From CAVQRB01 sp963715055 (GTDB taxonomy: Bacteria > Pseudomonadota > Alphaproteobacteria > Rhodobacterales > Rhodobacteraceae), in assembly GCA_963715055.1 (NCBI GenBank), contig CAVQRB010000010.1, forward strand, positions 1-64,000: a stretch of 64,000 nucleotides of DNA, given 5' to 3'. A model generated the notes under the pieces. That model had not been told where the DNA came from. It worked only from the letters and a program-made list of their open reading frames with translations, and did no database searches. A program made the translations under genes and the position numbers. Position 1 is the stretch's first letter. Each line of letters starts with the position of its first letter. Of the stretch, positions 9,419 to 18,780 are shown piece by piece.

Positions 9419-10938
9419 CGCGCGCTCCTTTCTGGGCGCGCAACCCATCATAGCGCGCGACATTGGCCTCGGGCTCCTTGCTCAGCGACAAGGCTGCTGG
9501 AGGGTTCACGTCTGGCTGGTCAGTCAGCTTGCCATCCAGCAGCCTGTGGAGCAGGTTCAGCACATGGGTTTTGGTCGGCACGCCAGCCTCCAGCGCCAAT
9601 TCCACTGCGCAGAGCACCGCCTGTTCATCGTGATGCAAAACCAGTGACAAGATATCGACCATTTCACGGTCCCCGCCGGGCTGCCGTAGCATCTTCGCCT
9701 GCAGCAAGCGGAAGGGTTCGGGCATTTCGACGAAGGGGGCACCATTGCGCAGCGCCCCAGGTTTGCGCTGAACGACCGCCAGATAATGGCGCCAGTCATA
9801 GATGACGCGCCCTGGCTGACGGTGGGATCGATCAATGATCCGCTCATGCGTGCAGATGACATGGCCTTCGGCGACAATCATCAAACGTTCAGGGTAGATG
9901 CGCAGGCTCACCGGCCGGTTCGCAAAGCTGGCGGGCACGGAATAACGGTTGCGATCAAAGGTGATCAGGCAGGTGGGTGATACGCGCTTTCTCTCTTCGA
10001 CAAAGCCATCAAACATTGTGGGCAGGGGCATCAGGGCAGACTTCTCGGCCTCCCAAACATCAGCAATGCTACCAGGCAGTGTGCCATGTGCCGTCTCAGC
10101 CCACAGCAGCTTGCAACGCTCTTCCAGCCATTCATTCAGCGCCGCAAGGTCTGGGAAGACAGGAGCGACCTGCCATAGGCGATGGCGGGCATCACGCACG
10201 CTCTTCTCAACCTGACCCTTCTCCCAACCCGCCGCCGGATTGCAGAACTCGGGATCGAAGACATAATGGCTGGTCATCGCCAAGAACCGCGCATTCACAT
10301 CGCGCTGTTTGCCGACGCCGACCCGGTCGACGGCTGTCTTCATGTTATCATAGATGCCGCGCCCAGGGACGCCTTCGAAGACGCGGAATGCATGCCAGTG
10401 GGCATCAAACAGCATCTCATGCGTTTGCAGCAGATAGGCCCGCACCAGAAAGGCGCGGCTGTGCGACAGCTTGATATGGGCAACCTGAAGCTTGATGCGC
10501 TCGCCGCCGACATAGGCCCAGTCTTCGCTCCAATCGAACTGGAAAGCCTCGCCCGGTGCGAACACCAGCGGCACGAAAGTCCCGCGATCTGTCGTGTGAT
10601 GCGCACGCTGCCGTTCACCCTTCCATTCCCGCACGAAGGCCGCAACACGCTCGTAGGAACCGTCATATCCAAGCTTCACCAGATCGGCGTGCATCAGCTT
10701 CGCCGTTCGACGCTCCTTGCGTGATTTGCGCTGATCAGTCGTCAAGCCATGCTGTAAGATGCTTGGCATAAGGGTCCAGCTTGCTGGGACGATCCGGCGT
10801 CTGAAACGCAGGGTCAACAATCCCCTCCCGCAAATACTTCTTGATCGTGTTGCGAGACACGCCCGTCCGCCGCGCAATCTCGCGAATGGGCATCTTGTCT
10901 CGCAGCGCCCATTTCCGGATAACTTTCAAAAATCCCAT
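9408..10938 (-). pseudogene. istA: IS21 transposase IstA, one frameshift
   Basis: Starts at ATG 10938 (MGFLKVIRKWALRDKMPIRE) with the N-terminal helix-turn-helix (IREIARRTGVSRNTIKKYLR). The frame shifts at the AA pair 10744-10745, where removing one base joins HLTAWL to TTDQRKSRKERR. The rest is the DDE integrase core (FQFDWSEDWAYVGG, YDNMKTAVDRVG, ENSH-equivalent GWEKGQVEKSVRD) and the beta-barrel C-terminal region. Total of about 509 residues, typical for IstA. If the indel is a sequencing error the element may be active. Confidence 0.85.
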
Positions 10939-11023
10939 GTCTATCACTCCACGTGCCCCCAGCTGATTCAAGCCGGGGAAAGGTTGCACATGGGTCAATT
11001 CTCAATGACAATTTCTGCTGTTG

Positions 11024-11051
11024 CCGGGTCAGTTCTCAGTGACAATCAACA
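11024..11051 (-). repeat. Right terminal inverted repeat of the IS21 element
   Basis: 28 bp, exact inverted copy of 8554-8581, ending CAATCAACA. The next base begins serine recombinase coding sequence read on the minus strand. Confidence 0.9.
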
Positions 11052-11972
11052 TCTTGGCGTCAGTCGGTCTCCGGTTTCGTCAAAGAGTTTTCCCGCCAGC
11101 AGTGATTGTGTGGCCTTACGTGTCGTGCCGCGGCTCTTTGCAGCTCCGTCTTTCAGCATCTGCTGGACCTGATCCCAGGCCACCGGGTCAATGATCGCGG
11201 GATGCTGTCCCTCGTAAACCTGTCCCTTGTGCCGGATGCGCCCGGCATAGATCGGGTTGCTCAGGATGTGATGAATGTGTCCGCGATCAAATGGCTTGCC
11301 TCCGGAGACGCGCTCTGCCCCGCGAACGCGCTCACGTGACCTGAGGCCAAGATCCTCTGCGCGGTCTTTCACGACCGGAATGAGACCATGTTCCAGATAA
11401 AGATCATAAAGAGCTCTGATGGTTTTTGCCTCGTCCGGTTCGATCTTCAGCGTCCGGCCATCCGCCTCGTAGCCGAGCGGGACATTCCCACCCATCCAGA
11501 GCCCTTTGCGCTTGGAGGCCGCAATCTTGTCCCGTATACGTTCCGCCGTGACCTCCCGCTCGAACTGGGCGAAGCTCAGCAGTACATTGAGGGTAAGCCG
11601 CCCCATACTGGTTGCCGTGTTGAACGACTGGGTCACCGAGACGAAGGATGCCTCCGCCTGATCCAGACGTTCTACGAGCTTCGCAAAGTCGGCAAGCGAG
11701 CGCGTCAGCCTGTCGATCTTGTAGACAACGATCTGATCCACGCGTTTCTCGTCAACCGCCTGCATCAGGCGCTGCAAAGACGGACGATCGAGATGACCGC
11801 CCGAGATCCCGCCATCGTCATAGCGGTCCGGCAGCAACTCCCACCCTTCGTGCTTCTGGCTGGCGATATATGCCTCACACGCCTCCCGCTGGGCATCCAG
11901 CGAGTTGAAGTCCTGATCAAGCCCCTCTTCCGAGCTTTTTCGGGTGTAGATGGCGCAGCGGAGCCGGCGCAT
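11052..11972 (-). pseudogene. Serine recombinase (resolvase + recombinase domains), C-terminus removed by IS21
   Basis: Starts at ATG 11972 (MRRLRCAIYTRKSSEEGLDQ). The catalytic serine lies in YTRKSSEEG; other resolvase features are DRYDDGGISGGHLDRPSLQR, QIVVYKIDRLTRSLADF and FEREVTAERIRDKI. The following Recombinase domain (GNVPLGYEADGRTL, HIHHILSNPIYAGRI) is present. It ends at GKLFDETGDRLTP, where the zinc-ribbon and DNA-binding tail should follow but the IS21 repeat begins. The start overlaps the DUF2924 gene stop. The set DUF3489-DUF2924-recombinase is a recurrent integration module in alphaproteobacterial mobile islands; this copy can no longer be functional. Confidence 0.9.
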
Positions 11973-12385
11973 CACTGTACTCCGAAGAACCGGGGGCCAG
12001 ACCAATGCGCTCCGGTGATGTGTTTGGCGAGTGCGGACAGCGAACGCCAGGACTTGCCGTCCATGATGTAGCCACGGCCTGTCACTTCGACCTGATACGT
12101 TCGCCCGTTCCATTCCCGGACAAGATGCGATCCCGGTTTTGCGATCGTCGCTACTGTCTTGCCAGCTGCGATCTGTTTCAGGCGCCGGGTGGTTTTGACG
12201 GACACACCGCCCAGCGCCCGGTTTTGCGCCTCCCAGATCAACACCCGCTTCATAAACTGCGGTGAGAGGTATTTGGGCGGCGGGCGCCCAAACATCTCTC
12301 TCCAGCAGTCAAGGCATTCAGTTCGATCGAACGCATCGATTTCGGCAATCCGGCAGCCGAGTTCACAGGCGTACCTGGCACTCAT
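11972..12385 (-). CDS. DUF2924 family protein
   Basis: 137 residues with DUF2924 hallmarks: WREMFGRPPPKYLSPQFMKR, GSHLVREWNGRTYQVEV and GYIMDGKSWRSLSALAKHIT, ending with GAHWSGPRFFG. The C-terminal segment resembles a small DNA-binding fold found next to phage- or island-type serine recombinases. It overlaps both neighbours by a few bases (DUF3489 upstream, recombinase downstream). Probable accessory factor for the recombinase; the biochemical role is unknown. Confidence 0.9.
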   Translation of the reverse strand: MSARYACELGCRIAEIDAFDRTECLDCWREMFGRPPPKYLSPQFMKRVLIWEAQNRALGGVSVKTTRRLKQIAAGKTVATIAKPGSHLVREWNGRTYQVEVTGRGYIMDGKSWRSLSALAKHITGAHWSGPRFFGVQ

Positions 12386-12645
12386 TGGCTGCCGCCTTCT
12401 TCAACAATCCGGTACACCGACCCTTTGTCGGTATCGCTGCGGAGAATCACACATCCGGTTTTGCGTTGTGCCGATATCGCGGCACGAGCCGTGTGGGGCT
12501 GCCAGCCAAATGCCTTCTGGATCTGCGCAAGTGATGCGCCGGACTTGCGGATCAGCAGCTTCCGCAGCTGCGCCTGGCGCGTGGGTTCGACGCTGACGCG
12601 ACTTGATACTCGGGTCGTTGCGTTTGAATTGATTGTTGTAGTCAT
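12382..12645 (-). CDS. DUF3489 family protein
   Basis: 87 residues from ATG 12645 (MTTTINSNATTRVSSRVSVE). The core, LRKLLIRKSGASLAQIQKAF followed by GWQPHTARAAISAQRKTG, is the DUF3489 winged helix-turn-helix. It is first in the three-gene recombinase module, and its TGA overlaps the start of DUF2924. Likely a DNA-binding regulator of the module. Confidence 0.9.
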   Translation of the reverse strand: MTTTINSNATTRVSSRVSVEPTRQAQLRKLLIRKSGASLAQIQKAFGWQPHTARAAISAQRKTGCVILRSDTDKGSVYRIVEEGGSQ

Positions 12646-13190
12646 TGGGTTCTCCACTCTGCGGGCAAAGGCCAATCCCTCGCCCTGTACTGAGTGGAGC
12701 CCGGCACTTCCCGAGCGGCATACTATGTCGACAGTACCGCTCTGCCGCGCCAAGAAGTCCAGTCGTTTATAACCAGAAGGGCGGATTCCGGACCTTCGCC
12801 GCGTTTGCACGGGCTTTGCCTCTGTATCAAGGAAAGCAGCCATTCAAGGCTCTAAGGCTCCAACCATAAATGCCACGGCTGGTATCAAGGTCGGCAATGC
12901 GCAGGAAGCGGGCTTTGCAAAGTTTGGGCCAATTCCCGACAGCGGACATTCAAGGCAAGCGCGGCGAGCGACAGGTCAGAGCTGCGGTCGGATTGAAATT
13001 GCACCTTTCGCTGATGCAGCAAAACCATCGCCCTGTTTGATCCGACTAGCCCGCTGCATGGCAACCACGAAAGCGGCCATTCATCGTTACCGCAACGAAG
13101 TCAAGCAGGCCCATGACCGAGTTGCGGGTGTGGTTTCAACGGGTCACTCCAACACAGGCTTCAAATTTCTCCACAGGGGTGCCGCGTAGA
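12646..13190. other. Gene-poor stretch upstream of the recombinase module
   Basis: No supported gene in about 545 bp. It should contain the promoter of the DUF3489 operon near its left end. An imperfect dyad around 12710-12742 (AGCGG...CCGCT) could be an operator. The rest looks like degenerate sequence between the island and the AraC gene. Confidence 0.4.
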
Positions 13191-14213
13191 TTACAGGACA
13201 TCCTCACGAAAATAGGCATTGCAACGATACTCAGTAGGCGAACATCCCATCCGGCTTTTGAAAAACCTCGTGAAGTCGCCAGCATACGCATACCCCAACT
13301 CCACTGCGATGCCCGCTACAGTATTCGTTTCGTCCGCCAAAAGCCTGAGCGCCAGATCCAGGCGAATATCTGCAAGAAGTTGCGAATGACTTGTGCCAAC
13401 CTTTGCAAGTTCACGCCGATAACTCCGTTCGCTGATCCCAAAGGCTCTTGCAACGCGCTCGGATAGATTATCGGTAGTAGACGACACGACAAATTGAGAC
13501 AGACAGGATGAAATGGAGGGCTTCATATCCATTGTGGCGGGTTCAGACGTCAACCTGTTGGACTGTTTCTCCATGTTTCCAAGCGTAAAGCCAGACAAGG
13601 CAACATCCAGAACATCAAATGCCAAGCCAAAACCTTTCTTTTTAAGGGCTATCGGGATGTCGCGCAGTTCTTCCGGAAGGTCTTTGTTTGTCTTAATCTC
13701 GGGGAGATGGAGAGCTTTTGGGCGAAGTTTTCGCCCTAGAGCTCGGCGCGCACCCATCAACATGATGCTGAGATTGTATTGTACAACCGGCCATTCATCT
13801 GACCATTCCGTTGCTGAGGTTGTGCGCTCCACCCACAATAAACCGCCTCTGGTCTCACAATAAAACTGTGCTCCGCTGATGTAACGGTTGAACGTGGCCG
13901 TCAAAGCCTGCAGCGCTTCTTGACCCGTCTCCCCAACAGGAAGTGGTATTCCGACCACGGAATGGGTTTCCTGCTTTTCAGACATGTCGAGGCTAAGGCT
14001 TTGGAACAAGAAAGACGGGTCACCTAGTTTTCGATGCACAAGATTGATAAAGTTCTCGGTTGCCGGGAGCGGAACATATCCGGTTGTGTTTTCAATAACC
14101 CAAGCAGGTAAATTCGCACGTTCTGCTAGACGTTCAATTTGCCGCGTCGGCATGGCAGCGGCACTAATCATTGGCTTGAAAGCATGCGCGGCTACAATGC
14201 TTAATTGTCCCAT
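13191..14213 (-). CDS. AraC-family transcriptional regulator (OruR-like)
   Basis: 340 residues from ATG 14213, chosen because GAGG lies nine bases upstream. The N-terminal two thirds look like the AraC_N/Arabinose-binding-like domain of OruR-type regulators (AAAMPTRQIERLAERANLP, HRKLGDPSF). The last 100 residues are two helix-turn-helices: LSERVARAFGISERSYRREL, LRLLADETNTVAGIAVELGY and FTRFFKSRMGCSPTEYR. It is transcribed divergently from the sulfatase gene, 153 bp away, and is its likely regulator. The ligand is unknown. Confidence 0.9.
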   Translation of the reverse strand: MGQLSIVAAHAFKPMISAAAMPTRQIERLAERANLPAWVIENTTGYVPLPATENFINLVHRKLGDPSFLFQSLSLDMSEKQETHSVVGIPLPVGETGQEALQALTATFNRYISGAQFYCETRGGLLWVERTTSATEWSDEWPVVQYNLSIMLMGARRALGRKLRPKALHLPEIKTNKDLPEELRDIPIALKKKGFGLAFDVLDVALSGFTLGNMEKQSNRLTSEPATMDMKPSISSCLSQFVVSSTTDNLSERVARAFGISERSYRRELAKVGTSHSQLLADIRLDLALRLLADETNTVAGIAVELGYAYAGDFTRFFKSRMGCSPTEYRCNAYFREDVL

Positions 14214-14366
14214 ATTTCGTACCTCGCTCCCGAACACTCCACTGCCTGATTACGTCTTCCGCGGACGCAATTGTCTGCCGTGTGGCCGGAAATGCTAAGA
14301 GCGAGTTTACCACAGGTGCTAATGTGCACCACCAAAAATACTTGGAGAAAAGGGAGCTTGATACGA

Positions 14367-15926
14367 ATGGGGACATTCTTTCAAAAAATGAGCCGGTCAG
14401 CAGCGACCGCTGTATTGTGCAGCGGGCTAGCGCTGTCCGCTGTGACCGCAGCGGCACAAGACCAAAAGCCGATGAACTATCTCGTCATATGGGGAGATGA
14501 TGTCGGGTACTGGAACATCAGTGCCTATAACCAAGGCATGATGGGGTATGAGACGCCCAACATTGACCGGATCGCGAATGAAGGGATGCTGTTTACGCAT
14601 GCTTACGGCGAACAGTCTTGTACCGCTGGCAGAGCGTCCTTCGTTACAGGTCAGTCGGGATTTCGAACTGGTTTGCTCAAAGTTGGTCTGCCTGGTGCGG
14701 CTGAAGGAATGTCCGAAAAAGACCCCACTGTTGCGGAATACATGAAGTCCGTAGGCTACATGACCGCACAATACGGCAAGAACCACCTTGGCGACCGGGA
14801 TGAACACCTTCCGACAAATCACGGGTTTGACGAGTTTTTCGGCAATCTTTATCACCTCAATGCAGAGGAAGAACCTGAAAGCGTAGATTACCCGAAAAAC
14901 CCGGAATTCAAAAAGAACTTTGGGCCACGCGGCGTTATCCGCGCGAGTGCAGACGGCACAATCGAAGATACTGGGCCGCTGACGCGCAAGCGCATGGAAA
15001 CGATCGACGAAGAAGTCACTGCGGGCGCGATTGACTTCATGGAGCGTGCCGTCGATCAAGAGAAGCCGTTCTTCCTGTGGTACAACACCACTCGGATGCA
15101 CATAAATACGCGGCTCAAACCAGAGAGTGAGGGCGTAACAGGGCTTGGCGTCTATCCTGACGGAATGGTCGAGCATGACGGCATGGTCGGCGAAATGCTC
15201 GACAAGCTTGAAGAGCTTGGCATCGCCGACAATACTGTTGTGATTTACTCAACCGACAACGGGGCGGAAGTCTTTTCATGGCCTGATGGCGGCACCACAC
15301 CGTTCAAGGGTGAGAAGAATGACAACTGGGAAGGCGGCTACCGTGTCCCCATGATGATCAAATGGCCGGGTGTCATCGAACCGGGTCGCAAATCGAACCA
15401 GATCATCAGCCATCTGGACTGGTTTCCGACCTTCATGTCGGCACAAGGTGATGCTGACATGAAAGAACGGATGCTGAGCGAAGCTCCGTTTGGTGAAGCA
15501 AATGAGCCTGTGCACCTCGATGGCTATGACTTTATGCCATACTTCAAAGGCGAAGCCGAAGAAGGGCCGCGCAAGGAGTTCTTTTACTTCAATGATGGCG
15601 GTGATCTTGTGAACCTTCGGTATGGTCGCTGGAAGCTCGTGTTTGCTGAACAACGCGCCGAAGGCTTCGAGGTTTGGGAGGAACCCTTTGTTCCACTGCG
15701 GGTACCAAAGCTGATCGATCTTTATAGCGACCCTTTCGAGCGCGCACAGGAAGAAGCAGCAGGATATACCGCATGGCGGTTTGAGAGACTTTATCTGCTG
15801 GTTCCAGCGCAAGTATTTGTTGGGAAATTTCTTGAAACCTTCAAGGATTATCCACCGCGGCAGGCCCCGGCGAGTTTCTCTATTGATCAGGTTCTGTCAT
15901 CTCTGCAGCGCAATCAGGGCGGCTGA
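14367..15926 (+). CDS. Secreted arylsulfatase-type sulfatase
   Basis: 519 residues. ATG 14367 follows AGGGAG, and the N-terminus is a Sec signal peptide (RSAATAVLCSGLALSAVTAA with cleavage near AAAQ). The formylglycine motif is C85-T-A-G-R (YGEQSCTAGRASFVTGQ), with Cys for aerobic FGE or anaerobic maturation. Other sulfatase features: VIWGDDVGYWN metal-binding pair near the start, GKNHLGDRDEHLPTNHGFDE, VIYSTDNGAE and PFKGEKNDNWEGGYRVP. Substrate probably a sulfated organic or polysaccharide in the periplasm. No maturation enzyme gene is in the window. The divergent AraC gene is the likely regulator. Confidence 0.95.
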   Translation: MGTFFQKMSRSAATAVLCSGLALSAVTAAAQDQKPMNYLVIWGDDVGYWNISAYNQGMMGYETPNIDRIANEGMLFTHAYGEQSCTAGRASFVTGQSGFRTGLLKVGLPGAAEGMSEKDPTVAEYMKSVGYMTAQYGKNHLGDRDEHLPTNHGFDEFFGNLYHLNAEEEPESVDYPKNPEFKKNFGPRGVIRASADGTIEDTGPLTRKRMETIDEEVTAGAIDFMERAVDQEKPFFLWYNTTRMHINTRLKPESEGVTGLGVYPDGMVEHDGMVGEMLDKLEELGIADNTVVIYSTDNGAEVFSWPDGGTTPFKGEKNDNWEGGYRVPMMIKWPGVIEPGRKSNQIISHLDWFPTFMSAQGDADMKERMLSEAPFGEANEPVHLDGYDFMPYFKGEAEEGPRKEFFYFNDGGDLVNLRYGRWKLVFAEQRAEGFEVWEEPFVPLRVPKLIDLYSDPFERAQEEAAGYTAWRFERLYLLVPAQVFVGKFLETFKDYPPRQAPASFSIDQVLSSLQRNQGG

Positions 15927-15963
15927 TACCGGTTTCGGCTTGGTAACGAGTGAAGCATGTTTT

Positions 15964-15987
15964 GGGGCGCCCAGGTAAGGGCGCCCC
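15964..15987 (+). terminator. Hairpin after the sulfatase gene
   Basis: GGGGCGCCC (15964-15972), six-base loop, GGGCGCCCC (15979-15987): a perfect 9-bp GC stem 38 bp past the stop. No following T-run, so it is a weak or Rho-assisted terminator, or an mRNA 3' stabiliser. Confidence 0.6.
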
Positions 15988-16378
15988 TCACTGGCCAAAA
16001 CACAGCACGTTTAGTGCAAGTCAAATTGGCTGTAGGTGCCAATAACGATTGTATGTCGAAATACCTCGCAGGTCCGTTAACTCGGCCACTCAACTGACCG
16101 TGCGCGAAGGTCCGGTTTGACCAAACCCGCCGCTTCGGGCTGACAGCGGTCAACGAAGGCAGCGCTTAAAACCGGCAGACGGCAGCCCATGGCAAAAATC
16201 AGATGCTGCACTGCCGCAAGGCAGCAAGGAGCCCAAAGGCGTTGTTTGCATTAAGCGCAGCGAAGGTCGCTCAGCGCGGGCAGATGGCGGTAGACCCGGT
16301 CATGCGCGCGGCTGGTCTGTGCTGAGCGCTCGGGAGGCATGCGCTGTTTCTGATCACAAGCGAACGCCCGGTCAACGC
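15988..16378. other. Intergenic stretch between sulfatase and cyclase
   Basis: About 390 bp in which I see no gene, RNA or clear repeat. The two flanking genes are convergent, so no promoter is required here. Confidence 0.4.
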
Positions 16379-18256
16379 CTATTCGGGCAACCCGGCAAGG
16401 CGCAAGAGACCGGTTAGGTGCTCCAGTGCCTCGGGCTTGCCGTAGGGCGCGATGAAGGGGATGTCACGCAGGCGCAACTCGGGCTGCAATAGCAGCGCCT
16501 CTTCGATTTCCCAGCGTGCATCTTCGACGCGTTCCAATCCCATGTAGGTCGCAGCCAGGAACAGACGTTGCCGCAGCGCCTCGGGGTTTCGTTCCAAGGC
16601 TTCCAGCCCCAGCTCCAGACTTCTCTCGTAGTTGCGCAGGCTGAACTGGATCTCGGACATGGCGTTCAGATAGGGGAACGGTGCACGGGGGTTTAGCCGC
16701 AAAGCATACTGAAAAGAATCCCACCCGGCTTGCGGGTTTCCGGCGTAAAGTCTGTTCCAGCCCTGCAACCCGTACCCGTCGGCGTAATTCGGGTCGATCT
16801 GGACAGCGCGTTTGAACGCCGCTTCCGCTTCCGCGTATTCGCGGCGGAACATGTGCACAAGTCCGAGCGAGGTATAAACCTGCGGCAGGTCCGGGTCGAT
16901 CTCGACCGCCTCGAGTGCGATCCGGTAACCCTGCTCCAGCACCTGCTCGTTATCAAGAAGCGCGACGCCGGCGCGGTTCGTGTAGGTGGTGGCGAGCAAA
17001 GCCTTGGCCAGTGCGAAATCAGGATCGATGCGCAGGGCGCGCAGCAGAAAGGCTTGCCCATTCCTGCGGGCGTCTTCGTTGAAGCGCCAGATCTCCTCCC
17101 AGGCGCGCAGGTAGAGATCATAGGCGTCGAGGCTGCCGGTATAGCGTTTCGACAACCGGCGCCTTTCTTCCTGCGACAGCTCAACCTGAAGCGCGCCGAT
17201 GATCTGGGTGGTTACATCGTCCTGCAGCGCGAAGAGGTCCTCGAACTCGCGGTCAAGCCGCGCGCCCCACAGCTGGATGCCGTTCTGGGCGTCGGTCAGG
17301 TTGGCGCTGATCCGCACTTTCCTGCCCGACCGCTGGACCGACCCCGCCACGACGTAGCGCACCCCGAGTTCCGCCCCGACCGAGCGCGCATCCATCGACT
17401 CGCCACGGTCACGGAACGAGAAGGAGGTGTTGCGCGCGATCACCAGAAGACCGCTCACTTTGCTGAGGTCCGAGATTAGGCTGTCGGCCATGCCGTCGCT
17501 GAAATAATTTTGCTCGGCGTCGCCCGACAGGTTCTCGAAGGGCATGACTGCGAGCGACGGGCGACTTTCGGAGGCGAGCGACGCCACAGGCGCCACGGTC
17601 GGCGCCAGCATGTCGCGCACCTGCGGCACGAACCACCAAGCCGCGCCAAGCAGCACGACCACCGCCACAAGAACAGCAGGCGCCAGCCGCCGCAGCACCG
17701 GCCGAGGTCTGTTCAAAACGCTATCGCCATCGCCATCGGTGATCCTGAAGACATGCACAGGCTCGGGGATGTTCTTGACCCACTGCGGTCCGAGGTCTTT
17801 AAAGCCAACGCCGTCAAGGTCACGCAGCTGTGCCCGCGCGGCTCCGGCAATGAGGATCGCGCCGGGCTCCGCCAAAGCTTCCAGCCGTGCCGCCACGTTC
17901 ACTCCGTCCCCGTAAAGGTCGCCGTCCTGCACGATCACCTCGCCCAGGTTCACACCGATGCGCACCTGCAGCGGTTCGTCCCCCGGCCGCGCGGCATTGA
18001 ACGAGGCAAGCCCTTGTTGGATCGCGCGCGCCGCCAGCACCGCCCCCGTGACGCTGGGAAACTCGACCAGCGCTCCATCGCCCATCAGCTTGACCACACG
18101 TCCGCCATGGCCAGTGACGGCACCGTCGAAGACCTCGCGTCGCGCGGCGGTGACACGGGCCAGCGTTCCAGCCTCGTTCGCCGCCATCTGGCGGCTGTAG
18201 CCGACGACATCCATCATCAGGATTGCGGTCAGGCGTTTTTCCACCGACTCGGGCAT
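16379..18256 (-). CDS. Class III adenylate/guanylate cyclase with membrane anchor, FlgO/TolB-like domain and TPRs
   Basis: 625 residues from ATG 18256, selected because GGGAGG lies six bases upstream. The N-terminal cyclase domain has both metal aspartates (MMDVVGYSRQM and KLMGDGALVEF) and the catalytic Asn/Arg (GDGVNVAARLEAL), so it looks active. A membrane helix follows at about residues 195-215 (LAPAVLVAVVVLLGAAWWFV). Next come a FlgO/CadC-type domain (SLAVMPFENLSGDAEQNYFS, ISANLTDAQNGIQLWGARLD) and several tetratricopeptide repeats to the C-terminus (YAEAEAAFKRAVQIDPNYAD). The cyclase is cytoplasmic and the TPR part should be periplasmic, suggesting signal input across the membrane. Divergent from another cyclase 525 bp away. 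Confidence 0.9.
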   Translation of the reverse strand: MPESVEKRLTAILMMDVVGYSRQMAANEAGTLARVTAARREVFDGAVTGHGGRVVKLMGDGALVEFPSVTGAVLAARAIQQGLASFNAARPGDEPLQVRIGVNLGEVIVQDGDLYGDGVNVAARLEALAEPGAILIAGAARAQLRDLDGVGFKDLGPQWVKNIPEPVHVFRITDGDGDSVLNRPRPVLRRLAPAVLVAVVVLLGAAWWFVPQVRDMLAPTVAPVASLASESRPSLAVMPFENLSGDAEQNYFSDGMADSLISDLSKVSGLLVIARNTSFSFRDRGESMDARSVGAELGVRYVVAGSVQRSGRKVRISANLTDAQNGIQLWGARLDREFEDLFALQDDVTTQIIGALQVELSQEERRRLSKRYTGSLDAYDLYLRAWEEIWRFNEDARRNGQAFLLRALRIDPDFALAKALLATTYTNRAGVALLDNEQVLEQGYRIALEAVEIDPDLPQVYTSLGLVHMFRREYAEAEAAFKRAVQIDPNYADGYGLQGWNRLYAGNPQAGWDSFQYALRLNPRAPFPYLNAMSEIQFSLRNYERSLELGLEALERNPEALRQRLFLAATYMGLERVEDARWEIEEALLLQPELRLRDIPFIAPYGKPEALEHLTGLLRLAGLPE

Positions 18257-18780
18257 CAGTCCTCCCATGTGCCAAGGAAAGCCTAATCGCGGCCCTTCCA
18301 GTAACCAAGCGGTTCTGGCAAATCCGAACCGGTAAGTGTGCAACGAATGACCCTGGTCGCGCAGCCATGCGCAGGCGATTTTTTGGTGGAGCTTGTATAG
18401 CCCCGCGATTGACTCAGGGATTTCGTAAATCGGCAGTGTGCTGATGTTATACTTGTCCGGTCGCTGAGATGTCCGCGCCGTCCGCATAGCGTGAGTTCGC
18501 GCCTCCCTTGATTTCGCACACGCCGCGAATGTCGGGAGAGCGGGCCGCAACCGCAGCATCGCGCAGATACAGCGAAGGTCCGGAAAGGGCCGTCCACGAC
18601 GACTGTGTTGTGATCTATCGCAACAAATCCGCTGTATCGCCGGAAATCGGATTCGAGCCTATTCTAGAAAGTGTTGCGACTGCAGAAAATCAGTGCTTCC
18701 AGACCGTGTTCGACTAGTGCCAGATGTTAATCGCTTGTTGGATCGAGCCGTTTCGTTAAGTTTGGCGGTGGAGGGCTACG
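18257..18780. other. Intergenic region between two divergent cyclase genes
   Basis: About 525 bp with no supported gene. It should hold both promoters. Minor open frames here show no family features. Confidence 0.4.

Larger units (their letters stand above)
8554..11051 (-). mobile_element. IS21-family insertion sequence, complete ends, frameshifted istA
   Basis: A 2498-bp element with istA and istB on the minus strand. The termini are a perfect 28-bp inverted repeat (8554-8581 and 11024-11051) starting TGTTGATTGTCACTGAGAAC. Imperfect inner copies (about 8584-8608 and 10991-11010) give the multiple terminal repeats normal for IS21. The flanks do not show a target duplication, and the left flank is a PLD-helicase gene while the right flank is a serine recombinase gene. 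The element therefore marks a deletion or recombination junction. Confidence 0.9.

Noticed and set aside
8723..9805. 360-codon plus-strand frame over istB/istA.
   Set aside because: Antisense to well-identified IS21 genes; no recognisable motifs.
3778..11972. The two serine-recombinase pieces (3.8-4.2 kb and 11.05-12.0 kb) as halves of one gene split by insertions.
   Set aside because: Both are on the same strand, but the C-terminal remnant has the zinc-ribbon/coiled-coil tail of a different recombinase subtype from the DUF2924-linked one, and intact genes lie between.
12700..12745. Imperfect palindrome around GTCGAC upstream of the recombinase module, possibly a recombination (att) site.
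   Set aside because: Only short matching arms and no second copy in the window; insufficient to call an attachment site.
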